A stretch of DNA of 39,992 nucleotides from Candidatus Sulfotelmatobacter sp. (GTDB lineage: Bacteria > Acidobacteriota > Terriglobia > Terriglobales > Acidobacteriaceae), in assembly GCA_017883385.1 (NCBI GenBank), contig JADGNQ010000037.1, forward strand, positions 1 through 39,992. Direction: 5' to 3'. Position 1 is the first letter of the stretch. The number at the start of each line of letters is the position of its first letter. The notes under the pieces are model-generated. The model had not been told where the DNA came from, ran no database searches, and worked only from the letters and a program-made list of their open reading frames with translations. The translations under genes were made by a program, and so were the position numbers. Shown here piece by piece: positions 9,612 to 17,695 of the stretch.

Positions 9612-10271
9612 GTGAACAAGCAAGAGCTACGAAGTCGCATCGAGGAAGTTGGAATCGTTCCGGCAGTTCGTGTGTCTTCGAGCGAAGACGCTCTGTTCGC
9701 TGCGGAAGCAATCTCTCGAGGCGGCATTCCCATAGTCGAGGTCACGTTGACCGTGCCCGATGCGCACAAAGTGATCTCCCACCTCGTGCAGAATGTTCCT
9801 GAGGTGACTATTGGAGCCGGCGGCGTCTCGGACGTGGAAACCGCACGCCGCTGTTTGGATGCCGGCGCCAGATTCCTGGCTAGTGACGGGCTTGATTCTG
9901 AAGTCGTGACCTTTGCGTTGAAGGAAGGAGTAGTCGTAATCCCAGGAACACTCACGCCGAGCGAGGTGATGAGGGCGTGGCAGATGGGTCCCGACTTCGT
10001 CAAGGTTGTGCCCTGCGCGCAAGTGGGCGGCGATAGCTACATTCGGGCATTGAAAGCGATGTTTCCAAACGTGCCCCTCATTGCTGCCGGCGGCGTAAAT
10101 CAGCAGACGGCATCTGGTTTCATTCTTGCAGGTGCGATCGCACTCGGCATCGGCGCCCAGCTAATCCCAAGGGAAGCTATCCGGCTACGGCAAGCGGACC
10201 GCATCACAGAGTTGGCGCGGAGGTTTACCGCCTTTGTCAGCAGTGCCCGCGCGCAGTCATCGGGCGGCTAG
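9612..10271 (+). CDS. KDPG/KHG-type 2-keto-3-deoxy aldolase
   Basis: A 219-residue class I aldolase of normal length, read from GTG 9612 with GAAGGAG 7 bases upstream. Conserved blocks are E43 in IVEVTLT, GAGGVSDVETARRCLDAGA (GAGTV in most members), PGTLTPSEVM and the Schiff-base lysine K131 in FVKVVPC, which corresponds to KFFPA in E. coli Eda. The family cleaves 2-keto-3-deoxy-6-phosphogluconate or 4-hydroxy-2-oxoglutarate to pyruvate plus an aldehyde. No Edd dehydratase or sugar kinase lies beside it, and the Val-Val-Pro-Cys after K131 differs from the classical KDPG enzymes, so the exact substrate is uncertain. It begins 41 bases after the efflux channel gene and may share its transcript. 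Confidence 0.88.
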   Translation: MNKQELRSRIEEVGIVPAVRVSSSEDALFAAEAISRGGIPIVEVTLTVPDAHKVISHLVQNVPEVTIGAGGVSDVETARRCLDAGARFLASDGLDSEVVTFALKEGVVVIPGTLTPSEVMRAWQMGPDFVKVVPCAQVGGDSYIRALKAMFPNVPLIAAGGVNQQTASGFILAGAIALGIGAQLIPREAIRLRQADRITELARRFTAFVSSARAQSSGG

Positions 10272-10376
10272 CGACTCCGCCTGAAGACGGCGGTAACCCT
10301 GGATTGTGGGTAAGCGAGAAGCTGGAATTGGCACGAGGCAACTTCACAGATGAGAACCACGAGAAGGAGGCGTCAG

Positions 10377-10865
10377 ATGCAACAAGAATCGAATAATGGG
10401 TTATTACAGGCTGGAACTCACGACGCGCCGGAAGACTCCGTGATTGCGAGTCTGGCACATGTCGAGCACGATGTAGAAGATTTGGTCGCTGCCCTGGCTT
10501 TGCTCGGCGTCAAGCGATGTTCGCGCTGCCGGCAATTTTTCCGCTCCACTGATCCCGGCGCGCTCTTCGATGCGGGCCCACTGGTTTGTTACACCTGCAT
10601 TCCGGATTGGTGGTCATCGTTGTCGACGCAAATCGGTGTCGCGGATCGGGAGCGGATCGAAGGGAAACTGGCACCCTGGTTGCGAAAGCATCACGGCGCC
10701 GAAGTCGTGAAGGTGAGTCCCGGCAATGTACGTGACGCCACCACGTCCGAATTCCAGATCGCAGTCAAATGCGTCGAGTGTGCCGGCTCTGGAAAGCTCA
10801 TGGAGGACGAACGCTGTCGGTTCTGCAACGGATTTGGAACGGTGCGGATCGTGATGCCGAAGTAG
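10377..10865 (+). CDS. Zinc-ribbon protein with DnaJ-type CxxCxGxG repeats
   Basis: A 162-residue protein from ATG 10377, with AAGGAGG 6 bases upstream. It has two metal sites. The first is CSRC (C48/C51) paired with CYTC (C71/C74) around a FFRSTDPGALFDAGPLVCY segment. The second, at the C-terminus, is C132-VE-C135-AGSG and C147-RF-C150-NGFG, the DnaJ central-domain repeat. The N-terminal 40 residues are acidic (EDSVIASLAHVEHDVEDL). There is no J domain, signal peptide or membrane segment, so it is probably cytosolic and may bind unfolded protein, RNA or DNA. I do not recognise a named family. Its 3' end converges on the LysR gene with 43 bases between. Confidence 0.75.
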   Translation: MQQESNNGLLQAGTHDAPEDSVIASLAHVEHDVEDLVAALALLGVKRCSRCRQFFRSTDPGALFDAGPLVCYTCIPDWWSSLSTQIGVADRERIEGKLAPWLRKHHGAEVVKVSPGNVRDATTSEFQIAVKCVECAGSGKLMEDERCRFCNGFGTVRIVMPK

Positions 10866-10908
10866 GGCTGGACCGTTCCGGCATTTCTTCAGATTGTGAC
10901 GTGCTGCT

Positions 10909-11952
10909 TCAGGCGCTGCCGCACGGGGAAGTTCCATGAAGGATAGAGCCGTCGGTTCTGTAGCGGACTCGGCACTGGGTGCGTCGTCGTAGGAGGATTG
11001 GAGCGGGGCTGGTCTCAAGGCGGAATTGCATGGAAGGGCCGTCGGAAACGGGTTTGTCCGGACCCGCCATGCCATTGACGGGCAAATTGAACATCGGAGC
11101 CAATGCCGCTTCCAACGAGGTCTGTACGCTACGCGGTACGCCCGAGGCCGATTGAAACATTCCGAACTCGACCCTGGGCGCGCGCGGGAGTGCGATCGCG
11201 TCAAAGCGGCGGAGCGCGGAGCGCCGAATTACTGCAACTGGTAAAGCGGCGATCCCTAGCCCCGATTGCACAGCCGCGAGGATTGCGTCCAGACTCGCGC
11301 TTTCGAACGTTACTCGGCAATCCCATCCGGCTCTGTGCAAGGAGTCCAGCATCGCGTCTTGCCACGGCGCCGCGCCCTCAAACAGCACAAGAGGTATCCG
11401 GCGGGATCTATCGAATTCAAAGTTGTCACATGCTGCCCATTCCAGTCGGAGCGACCACTTCTCCGCTGGTGTTCCGGTCATCAGACGCAAATCGCCAATC
11501 GCACAGTCGAGCTTTCCCGCCTTCAACAGGGCGTCGAGCTTGTTAGGCGCTGTAACCATCACGCTCAGGTCGCGCTCTGGGTGGAGCGACTGAAAACGCT
11601 TCATGGCAACGGCCAATCCAACAAGGGCAACATCTGCGCTCATGCCCACTGCCGTCCGTCGGCCCGTGGTCTCTCCTCTCAACTTGTGAAGGATCTCCTC
11701 GTTGAGCTCTACTACACGATGAGCATACGTTGCGAGCAGCCGCCCATGCCGGGTCAACGTGATGCCGTTTCGGCCGCGAGTGAACAGCTTCTGGCGTAGG
11801 ATCTTCTCCAGCCGAAGCATCTGTTGACTGATTGCTGGCTGCGTCTTGTCAACGGCCGCGGCAGTCTTTCCTAGACTCCCGTGCTCCGCAACAGCCAAGA
11901 ACGTCCGCAAAAGCCCCACTTCCACATTGTCGGATTTCGTATGTTTTCCCAT
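10909..11952 (-). CDS. LysR-family transcriptional regulator
   Basis: A 347-residue regulator from ATG 11952, with GAGG 8 bases upstream; an ORF start 39 codons earlier lacks support. The N-terminal helix-turn-helix (LLRTFLAVAEHGSLGKTAAAVDKTQPAISQQM) is typical LysR, followed by a linker helix and a periplasmic-binding-like effector domain (about residues 100-300; DCAIGDLRLM, LDAILAAVQSGLGIAALP). The last 45 residues (after PMFNLPVNG) are a Pro/Arg-rich tail longer than usual and look poorly conserved, perhaps from a shifted stop. No divergent target gene faces it; the 315 bases upstream run to the tRNA region. Effector unknown. Confidence 0.88.
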   Translation of the reverse strand: MGKHTKSDNVEVGLLRTFLAVAEHGSLGKTAAAVDKTQPAISQQMLRLEKILRQKLFTRGRNGITLTRHGRLLATYAHRVVELNEEILHKLRGETTGRRTAVGMSADVALVGLAVAMKRFQSLHPERDLSVMVTAPNKLDALLKAGKLDCAIGDLRLMTGTPAEKWSLRLEWAACDNFEFDRSRRIPLVLFEGAAPWQDAMLDSLHRAGWDCRVTFESASLDAILAAVQSGLGIAALPVAVIRRSALRRFDAIALPRAPRVEFGMFQSASGVPRSVQTSLEAALAPMFNLPVNGMAGPDKPVSDGPSMQFRLETSPAPILLRRRTQCRVRYRTDGSILHGTSPCGSA

Positions 11953-12267
11953 CGGATATGCCTCGCGAGTGACGGGTTGTCGACCCAACAGGCAAACCGA
12001 GAAGTGCAACCAACTACTCGCATCTGGACCATAGAACGCAGCGCGTGAAAAAGCCGTGAAGAATGACATTAATAATTTGACTGAGTCACATGAAACGTTC
12101 TGATGTAGAGAACTGGATGGCGGTTGCGACGGCTGTTCAACCCGTACACCCCGCTTCTAGGCGGATGGTTAAAGTCTGTTGAAGAATAGTCCGCGCTTAA
12201 CGGTACTCTTGTTTTCTCGAGCCGAAGACTATTGAGCATTTCCATAAACACCTTAGCGCACGAAAAA
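11953..12267. other. Gene-free stretch between the LysR gene and the tRNA cluster
   Basis: I see no open frame with coding character here and no repeat shared with the rest of the window. It presumably contains the LysR promoter and the region behind the tRNA remnant. A local AT-rich patch (ATTAATAATTTGACTGAGTCA) begins near 12070 but does not resolve into a clear promoter. Confidence 0.4.
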
Positions 12268-12317
12268 TGGTCCGGGTGGCAGGAGTTGAACCTGCGTGGA
12301 CATGTGCCCAGGACGTA
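12268..12317 (-). pseudogene. 3' remnant of a tRNA, probably tRNA-Pro(TGG)
   Basis: Read on the minus strand, the segment has a perfect T-arm (GCAGG-TTCAACT-CCTGC), a 7-base acceptor 3' strand CACCCGG, discriminator A and an encoded CCA. Upstream of the T-arm, a 5-base variable loop and an anticodon-like arm (TACGT-CCTGGGC-ACATG) place TGG as anticodon. The T-arm and 3' end resemble bacterial tRNA-Pro. The matching 5' acceptor CCGGGTG and a D-arm are absent, the anticodon stem has a mismatch and base 33 is C, so it is not a working tRNA. It may be a decayed gene or the 3' fragment left at an integrase attachment site. Confidence 0.4.
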
Positions 12318-12364
12318 TGGGTGGCCGGGTATAAGCCACTGCCCCTCGCCGGAGGCCCCCTCCA

Positions 12365-12440
12365 TGGTGGGTCGCGATGGATTCGAACCATCCGCGACGG
12401 CTTTATGAGAGCCGCGTTCTTCCTACTGAACTAGCGAGCC
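12365..12440 (-). tRNA. tRNA with anticodon CAT (elongator Met or Ile-CAT)
   Basis: On the minus strand: acceptor GGCTCGC, D-arm GTTC-AGTAGGAA-GAAC, anticodon arm CGGCT-CTCATAA-AGCCG, T-arm GATGG-TTCGAAT-CCATC, acceptor 3' strand GCGACCC, then A73 and an encoded CCA. All arms pair except a C3-C70 mismatch in the acceptor stem. It lacks the unpaired first base and GGG/CCC anticodon stem of initiator tRNA. The CAT anticodon fits either elongator methionine or the isoleucine tRNA whose C34 is changed to lysidine by TilS; I cannot separate them here. Confidence 0.85.
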
Positions 12441-12608
12441 GTGTGTTCCCTCAAAACTGGCTGGCCGGGGCGCCAACGTGTGTTTCGTAGATCGGCTGGA
12501 CGGGGTTGGTGCCGAAGAGGCAAAAACAAGTCCGCACCAGTCCGCAACCCCCGCGCAACAAGGCGAAATCGAGGTTCCGCCGGATCTCCTGCAAGTTGTT
12601 GAAGGAAT

Positions 12609-12685
12609 TGGTGGCGGCGGTAGGACTCGAACCTACGACCTACGGATTATGAGACCGTCGCTCTAACCACCTGAGCTACACCGCC
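12609..12685 (-). tRNA. tRNA with anticodon CAT (elongator Met or Ile-CAT)
   Basis: On the minus strand: acceptor GGCGGTG pairs with CGCCGCC (one G-U), D-arm GCTC-AGGTGGTTA-GAGC, anticodon arm ACGGT-CTCATAA-TCCGT with one T-T mismatch next to the loop, T-arm GTAGG-TTCGAGT-CCTAC, A73 and an encoded CCA. It is a complete 77-base tRNA, not an initiator. A second CAT tRNA of different sequence lies 168 bases downstream in the same direction, so one of the two is probably elongator Met and the other Ile-CAT. The spacer holds nothing I can name. Confidence 0.93.
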
Positions 12686-12846
12686 ACATGTCTGCAAACT
12701 GGAAGGATATGCGAAAGGAACTTCGACGCCGGTTCGGAACCGGCACTTTCGCGGCATGGAGGCAACGAACCCGTCGGAGCGTCACGTCCAATCTTCAATT
12801 TTAAGAGCGACTGCGAAATAGGTCAAACTCCCCGCATCAATCCGGA

Positions 12847-12859
12847 TATACTCTGCGGC
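12847..12859 (+). promoter_or_regulatory. -10 hexamer TATACT just before a start codon (leaderless candidate)
   Basis: TATACT at 12847-12852 matches the sigma-70 -10 consensus at five of six positions. The ATG of the VOC-fold gene begins after 7 bases, exactly where transcription would start. No ribosome-binding site can fit between them, so a leaderless mRNA is likely. A -35 element is not clear. Confidence 0.5.
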
Positions 12860-13246
12860 ATGATTATCGGCGCTCATTTCCTGCTTTACAGCCGAGATCC
12901 CGAGGCGGACCGGGTCTTCTTTCGCGATATTCTTGAATTCCCCTCTATCGATGTCGGAGGAGGATGGTTAATTTTCGGTATGTCTCCTGCCGAAGCCGCG
13001 ATTCACCCGTTGGACGGCGAGTTCTCCCAGCAACATGCCGGGCATGATCTGCTGGGTGCGGTCCTGTACCTCATGTGCGACGATCTGGATGGGTTCATAG
13101 CATCTCTGAAAGCGAAGAACGTTCACTGCACCGAGGTGCAGACGGCAAATTGGGGTATCACCACCACGATCCCCTTGCCCAGTGGCGGCAAGATTGGCCT
13201 GTACCAACCTGCGCATCCGACCGCTCTGAAGTTCAATCCGAAATAA
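12860..13246 (+). CDS. VOC-fold (glyoxalase/bleomycin-resistance superfamily) protein
   Basis: A 128-residue single VOC module, the usual length. The two beta-alpha-beta units are visible: GAHFLLYSRDPEADRVFFRD with the typical FF(R)D helix, then GAVLYLMCDDLDGFIASLKA and a C-terminal PSGGKIGLYQP strand. Metal-ligand positions of glyoxalase I are partly replaced: the first-strand His is present at H6 and the C-terminal strand has Gly-Leu-Tyr-Gln rather than Glu. The activity therefore cannot be assigned; members include dioxygenases, isomerases and drug-binding proteins. It is followed after 10 bases by kdsB and probably shares its transcript. Confidence 0.85.
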   Translation: MIIGAHFLLYSRDPEADRVFFRDILEFPSIDVGGGWLIFGMSPAEAAIHPLDGEFSQQHAGHDLLGAVLYLMCDDLDGFIASLKAKNVHCTEVQTANWGITTTIPLPSGGKIGLYQPAHPTALKFNPK

Positions 13247-13256
13247 CTGGAACTCC

Positions 13257-13976
13257 ATGAAAGCGATCGCTGTCATCCCCGCCCGTTTGGCTTCCACGCG
13301 CCTGCCGCGCAAGATGCTGCGCGAGATTGCGGGCAAGCCGTTGATTGGTGTGGTGTACGAGGCCGTGCGTTCTTCCCCCCTGCTCGCAGAAGTCATCGTT
13401 GCCACTGACTCCGACGAGATCATGGCAGTCTGCCGCCAACGTGGCTGGAACGCGCAGATGACATCGGCGGCCCATCGCAGTGGCACGGAGCGGGTCCACG
13501 AAGTGTCAGGCCGGCACGCCGCCGATGTCTATATCAACGTCCAGGGAGATGAACCTCTCACCCGTCCCGAACATATCGCGACGTTGCTGCAAGTGATGGA
13601 GAATCCGGCAGCGCAAGTAGGCACCGTCATGACCCCTGCGGCCCCGGTCGATATCCCCAACCCAAACGCGGTGAAAGTGGTGAGCGATCTCAACGGCCGT
13701 GCGCTCTATTTCTCCCGCGCCACAATTCCCTTCGATCGCGACGGCACGCAGCCCCGTTACTTCAAGCACCTGGGTCTGTATGCCTATCGCAAAGCCGCGC
13801 TCGACCGATTTGTAACCTTGCCGGAATCGTCGCTCGAGAAGAGCGAGCGACTGGAGCAACTCCGCTTTCTGGAAAACGGAATCTCGATCTACGTAGGCGA
13901 GACTCCGTATGACAGCGTGGGCGTCGACACCGAAGAAGATCTCCAGCGCGTAATCGAGATCCTCAAGAAACGCTGA
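13257..13976 (+). CDS. kdsB: 3-deoxy-manno-octulosonate cytidylyltransferase (KdsB)
   Basis: A 239-residue nucleotidyltransferase of the expected size. Diagnostic motifs are IPARLASTRLPRKMLREIAGKPL at the N-terminus (CTP binding), VATDSDEI, GTERVHE, YINVQGDEPL, YFSRATIPFDRDG, KHLGLYAYRK and the C-terminal VGVDTEEDL. It activates KDO as CMP-KDO for transfer to lipid A, so the organism makes a KDO-containing lipopolysaccharide. The ATG lies 10 bases after the VOC gene. The gene converges with the metallo-beta-lactamase-fold gene, leaving only about 23 bases. Confidence 0.96.
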   Translation: MKAIAVIPARLASTRLPRKMLREIAGKPLIGVVYEAVRSSPLLAEVIVATDSDEIMAVCRQRGWNAQMTSAAHRSGTERVHEVSGRHAADVYINVQGDEPLTRPEHIATLLQVMENPAAQVGTVMTPAAPVDIPNPNAVKVVSDLNGRALYFSRATIPFDRDGTQPRYFKHLGLYAYRKAALDRFVTLPESSLEKSERLEQLRFLENGISIYVGETPYDSVGVDTEEDLQRVIEILKKR

Positions 13977-13999
13977 CTCGCCAATGCCTCAACTCTGGC

Positions 14000-14905
14000 T
14001 CAGTGCGGTTTACGGCTGGCCTCGTCCGCGAGACGATGCCGGAGTTGCTCACGGCCGCGTTCCGCGAGACGCCGGCAAGCAACTGGATCCACGACCGGAT
14101 CAGGCGCCGCGCCCCGGTCTCGCGCTGCAATACGATTCCAGAGTCCGGACACTTCCGGATGCGAGGTAATTAGAACATCGCAGGGTACCGTCTCCAGAAA
14201 GGCGAATGTTCTTTCAAAATCCTGGAGTGCTGCCGGATATTCTCGACTCCTGGCGAATTCAAATCCGGGGCCCGAGACGGGCGTCATGCTGTCCGCGTAG
14301 ACCATGTCCCGGCAGATATCAGCCTCACAGGATTTCCACGTCCAACTCGTTCCACCCGGTGTGTGTCCTGGTGTGAGATGCGCAGTCATCACAACCGAGC
14401 CGACTTGAAAGTTTTCTCCGTCGTGCAGTTCGTGTACGTTCTTGACCGCGGCAATCGGCGCCAACGCCCCGAATTGCGGATCGCCTCGCCCCACGCCACC
14501 CTTCCTCATCACGGCCGCGCTCCACTTGCTGGCTATCACGCGTGCACCGCTCAACCGCTGCAACTGCGCAATACCGCCCGCGTGATCAAAATGCACATGC
14601 GAATTCAGAATGATCTTCACATCTTCGATACGAAAGCCCAGTGACCGGATGCTGGCCACGATCTGCGGTGCCGATTCCGGCAGAGCGCCATCAATCAAAA
14701 CGTGCCCAGCATTTGACGTGATCAGAACCGAACTCAGCCCATGGGGACCGACGTAGTAAGTGTTGCCAAAGATACGGAACGGCTTCTGCGGTCTGTTCCA
14801 CTCCGCGCAACTGACGCAAGATGGCGCGACACTTTGCGCAGTGGCCGCGCCAACCCAGACCACAGCCAGCAAGCAAATCTGTCTCCAGCGTATGAGGTTG
14901 TTCAA
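14000..14905 (-). CDS. Exported metallo-beta-lactamase-fold hydrolase, subclass B3-like
   Basis: About 301 residues with a signal peptide (IRWRQICLLAVVWVGAATAQ). The zinc motif is NSHVHFDHAGG (H-x-H-x-D-H), with the third histidine in LTPGHTPGGTSW and a later SHPEVSG. The stretches PFRIFGNTYYVGPHGLSSVL, GHVLIDGALPESAPQI and VYADSMTPVSGPGFEF are those of class B3 beta-lactamases such as L1 and FEZ-1. Beta-lactam hydrolysis is therefore likely but untested; close homologues may act on other substrates. The start is uncertain: TTG 14905 (AGG 7 bases upstream) gives a tidy signal peptide, while ATG 14944 would overlap the protease gene. It directly follows that gene in the same direction. Confidence 0.82.
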   Translation of the reverse strand: MNNLIRWRQICLLAVVWVGAATAQSVAPSCVSCAEWNRPQKPFRIFGNTYYVGPHGLSSVLITSNAGHVLIDGALPESAPQIVASIRSLGFRIEDVKIILNSHVHFDHAGGIAQLQRLSGARVIASKWSAAVMRKGGVGRGDPQFGALAPIAAVKNVHELHDGENFQVGSVVMTAHLTPGHTPGGTSWTWKSCEADICRDMVYADSMTPVSGPGFEFARSREYPAALQDFERTFAFLETVPCDVLITSHPEVSGLWNRIAARDRGAAPDPVVDPVACRRLAERGREQLRHRLADEASRKPH

Positions 14906-14907
14906 GT

Positions 14908-16059
14908 TCAAACCTGCGGGGTTGCGTTCTGCGCCCGGCCCCATGCTTCCGCGGCTGCCAGTCTCCTCGAGACGGCAGGGTGCGAATGGAAGAACCATTC
15001 CACCCACTTCGAAGGCGTTCGCTCCGCCAGGTTCTGCTCTGCCAGCTTGTTCATCGAAGAAATGAAGGGCTCAACACTGGAGATGGATTCGAAGGCGTAC
15101 CGGTCCGCCTGGCGCTCGTTGAAGCGGGAATACGCGTTGAGCGCCGGCATCAGCACAAACGAAAGCACGACGGAAACCAGCGCCAACAGCGGCAGGTTGG
15201 CGAAGTCAGACAACTCCTCGAACATGTGCTGGTCGACGGCGTAGTGTAGCGTCCAGTTCGCCGCCCAGAACCCGAACAGGGTGATCGCCGCCTGCACGAA
15301 CATGCTTTTCAGAATATGGCGATGCACATGGTGCCCGAGTTCGTGGGCCAGCACCGCTTCGATTTCTTCCGGCGTGTAGTTGTCGAGCAGAGTGTCGGCC
15401 AGAATAATGCGGCGTGTCGCGCCGAGTCCGGTGAGCGCCGCATTCGCCTTCTTGCTCTTTTCGGAAAGTTTCCAGCGGTATACGCCGCGCACGCGTGTCC
15501 CGGCCCTCTCGCTCAGGATCACCAAACGCCGCCGCAGGTCTTCATTCTCGAGTGGTTCGAACTTGTAAAAGATGGGGAACAGCACAACCGGAGCCAGTTG
15601 AGCCAGCACGATGAACAGGCCCATGAAGAGCGTCCACGCGATCATCCACCAATGTTGCGGCCACTGCCGGAGGGTGAAATACAAAATTTCCACCACCACC
15701 GCTCCCATCACCAGTCCAACCAGAAACCCTTTCGCTTCATCCCAGGCCCAGGAGCGGAATTTCTGCGTCGAAAGGTTGAACCTGCGCTCCAGCCGGAATC
15801 CGTAGTAATCGAGCCCCATCCCCAGAGCCTTGCTGATGAAGAGCAGTAGCAACAAATACATGAAAAGCGACAGCGAATAATTCTGAAATCCCATGCGGTA
15901 CGCCAAATCGCGGAGCCAATCCGACCATCGCGTCACCAGCAAAACCACCAGAAACAGGACGCCCAGCGCAAAATCGGCAATGCCCAGCCACCGCCGGATG
16001 CTGTTGTAACGGTCCGCTTCGGGCGAATCCGCCGGGACCAGAGTTGGATCGTCTGCCAT
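14908..16059 (-). CDS. M48A (Ste24/CAAX-type) membrane zinc endopeptidase
   Basis: A 383-residue integral-membrane protease. An N-terminal M48_N region has several membrane helices (ALGVLFLVVLLV, LFMYLLLLLFISKALGMG, AKGFLVGLVMGAVVVEILYF, LFMGLFIVLAQLAPVVLFPI), followed by the zinc site HELGHH with H239, E240 and H243, two more helices, and the third ligand region NERQADRYAF around residue 320. A FFHSHPAVSRRL motif near the C-terminus is typical of Ste24-like enzymes. In bacteria these proteases are linked to quality control of membrane proteins or lipoproteins. No ribosome-binding site is evident before the ATG. It ends three bases before the chosen start of the lactamase-fold gene, so the two are probably co-transcribed. 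Confidence 0.93.
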   Translation of the reverse strand: MADDPTLVPADSPEADRYNSIRRWLGIADFALGVLFLVVLLVTRWSDWLRDLAYRMGFQNYSLSLFMYLLLLLFISKALGMGLDYYGFRLERRFNLSTQKFRSWAWDEAKGFLVGLVMGAVVVEILYFTLRQWPQHWWMIAWTLFMGLFIVLAQLAPVVLFPIFYKFEPLENEDLRRRLVILSERAGTRVRGVYRWKLSEKSKKANAALTGLGATRRIILADTLLDNYTPEEIEAVLAHELGHHVHRHILKSMFVQAAITLFGFWAANWTLHYAVDQHMFEELSDFANLPLLALVSVVLSFVLMPALNAYSRFNERQADRYAFESISSVEPFISSMNKLAEQNLAERTPSKWVEWFFHSHPAVSRRLAAAEAWGRAQNATPQV

Positions 16060-16226
16060 GATGTTTGTTAAAAGTATCGCACTATCGCGGCGAAGCCTCA
16101 GTGTCTAGTTTCTGAAAGACCCATCAAAGATTTACCGGAAAGGGCACGGCTTTGAGACCTGCCGTCCGAAGCCCGAAACAATGGCTTTAGCCTCTGAGGG
16201 ACATCGCGCCGCAAATGGCTGACCAA

Positions 16227-17648
16227 CTAACCACTGTCTTTAACGAAGGCTTCCCCACTGGCCAGGATCTCGCTGACCAACTCCGGCGAGGAAGCCTCGC
16301 TGTAAAGCCGCAGCAGCGGCTCCGTCCCGGACGCGCGGAACAAAATCCACGCTTCCGCTCCATTTCCGTTCGTCGGCGCATCGAGGAAGAACTTCACTCC
16401 GTCCATATGCTCCTTCTTGAGCACACGGTAGCGGCCCAGACTCTGTGTGCTTTCCGCGCGGGCTCGCTGAATCGCATTCTGCTTCACGTCTTCGGGAATG
16501 TGCAGATCGTGCCGTCCGTAGTAGTGCGGACCAAACTCGCGTTGCAAATCCGCCACCAGTTGCCCCAGCGGCTTGCCTTCCTCCGCCATCACGTTGGCGA
16601 GAAGCAGGCAGTTCAGAACTCCATCACGCTCGGGCAAAAAGCGCGAATACCCAATGCCGCCCGACTCTTCTCCCCCAATCAGAATGTCGCGCTCCATCAT
16701 CAGATCGGCGATGTACTTAAATCCAATGGAAGTTTCGTGCAGTTTGCGCCCATATTTCGCGGCGATGCGGTCGAGCATGCGCGTGGTATTGAACGCGCGC
16801 ACCACGTCACCGGGCCATTTCTTGCGCTCCAACAGCCAGTGCAGCAGCACACAGAAGATCTTGTGCGAGTCTACGAAACTGCCGTCCTCCGCAACGGCCC
16901 CAATACGGTCAGCGTCACCATCGGTAGCCAGCCCGGCATCGCACTTCTCGCGGACCACCGTCTGCTGCAGCATCGCCGTGTGCGGTTCGATCGGCTCGGG
17001 ATTGATCCCCGGAAACAACGGGTTCAGTTCCTGACGGATCGCAATGTGCTGCACGCCGCGTTCGGCAAATATTCCGGCCAGTACGCCGCGCCCGGAACCG
17101 TACATGGCGTCGACGGCAAACTTGAATTTTGTTTTTGCGATCAGATCCATGTCGGCAAACTGGCAAACCGCAGCGACGTACGCCTTCTTGAGATCGACTT
17201 CCTCGACCGCCGCCTTGCTGCCCTTCGGTTCTGCGCCCGCGGCGAGTTCTTCCTCAATTTTCTTCATGATGGCCGGCGTAGCCGAGCCGCCAAACTTGGC
17301 CTTGAACTTCACTCCATTCCAGTTCCAGGGATTGTGGCTCGAGGTCACCATCACTCCGCCCGCCGCGCCTTGATGCTTCACTGCATAGGAAACCGAAGGC
17401 GTCGGCGTGTAGTCATTCGCCAGCTTCACCGGAATTCCAGCGGCGGCGATCACATCGGCCACGATCCGCGCCACCCGCGGCGAGGCAAAGCGGGTGTCAT
17501 AGCCGATAAAGACCCCGTGCTGCGCCTCTTCGTATTTCAGAACATAAGAAGCAATTGCGCCCGCCACGCGGCGCACGTTGTCAAACGTGAAGTCGTCGGC
17601 AATAACCCCACGCCAACCGTCAGTCCCGAATTTGATCTCTTGTGTCAT
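16227..17648 (-). CDS. Phosphohexomutase (phosphomannomutase/phosphoglucomutase)
   Basis: A 473-residue alpha-D-phosphohexomutase of standard length. The four active-site elements are present: phosphoserine loop TSSHNP with S104, metal loop DGDADR, sugar loop GEESGG and phosphate loop RASGTEP. I start at ATG 17648, giving MTQEIKFGTDGWRG, the conserved beginning; an upstream in-frame start adds 46 unsupported residues. It interconverts hexose-6- and hexose-1-phosphates. Its place after manA, manC and a small secreted protein argues for the phosphomannomutase step of GDP-mannose synthesis, though the family is often bifunctional and sequence alone does not settle specificity. Confidence 0.93.
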   Translation of the reverse strand: MTQEIKFGTDGWRGVIADDFTFDNVRRVAGAIASYVLKYEEAQHGVFIGYDTRFASPRVARIVADVIAAAGIPVKLANDYTPTPSVSYAVKHQGAAGGVMVTSSHNPWNWNGVKFKAKFGGSATPAIMKKIEEELAAGAEPKGSKAAVEEVDLKKAYVAAVCQFADMDLIAKTKFKFAVDAMYGSGRGVLAGIFAERGVQHIAIRQELNPLFPGINPEPIEPHTAMLQQTVVREKCDAGLATDGDADRIGAVAEDGSFVDSHKIFCVLLHWLLERKKWPGDVVRAFNTTRMLDRIAAKYGRKLHETSIGFKYIADLMMERDILIGGEESGGIGYSRFLPERDGVLNCLLLANVMAEEGKPLGQLVADLQREFGPHYYGRHDLHIPEDVKQNAIQRARAESTQSLGRYRVLKKEHMDGVKFFLDAPTNGNGAEAWILFRASGTEPLLRLYSEASSPELVSEILASGEAFVKDSG

Positions 17649-17695
17649 GGTCAACGACGAGTGCAGTCCCCATCGATGAGCGGGAACCCGCTGTC

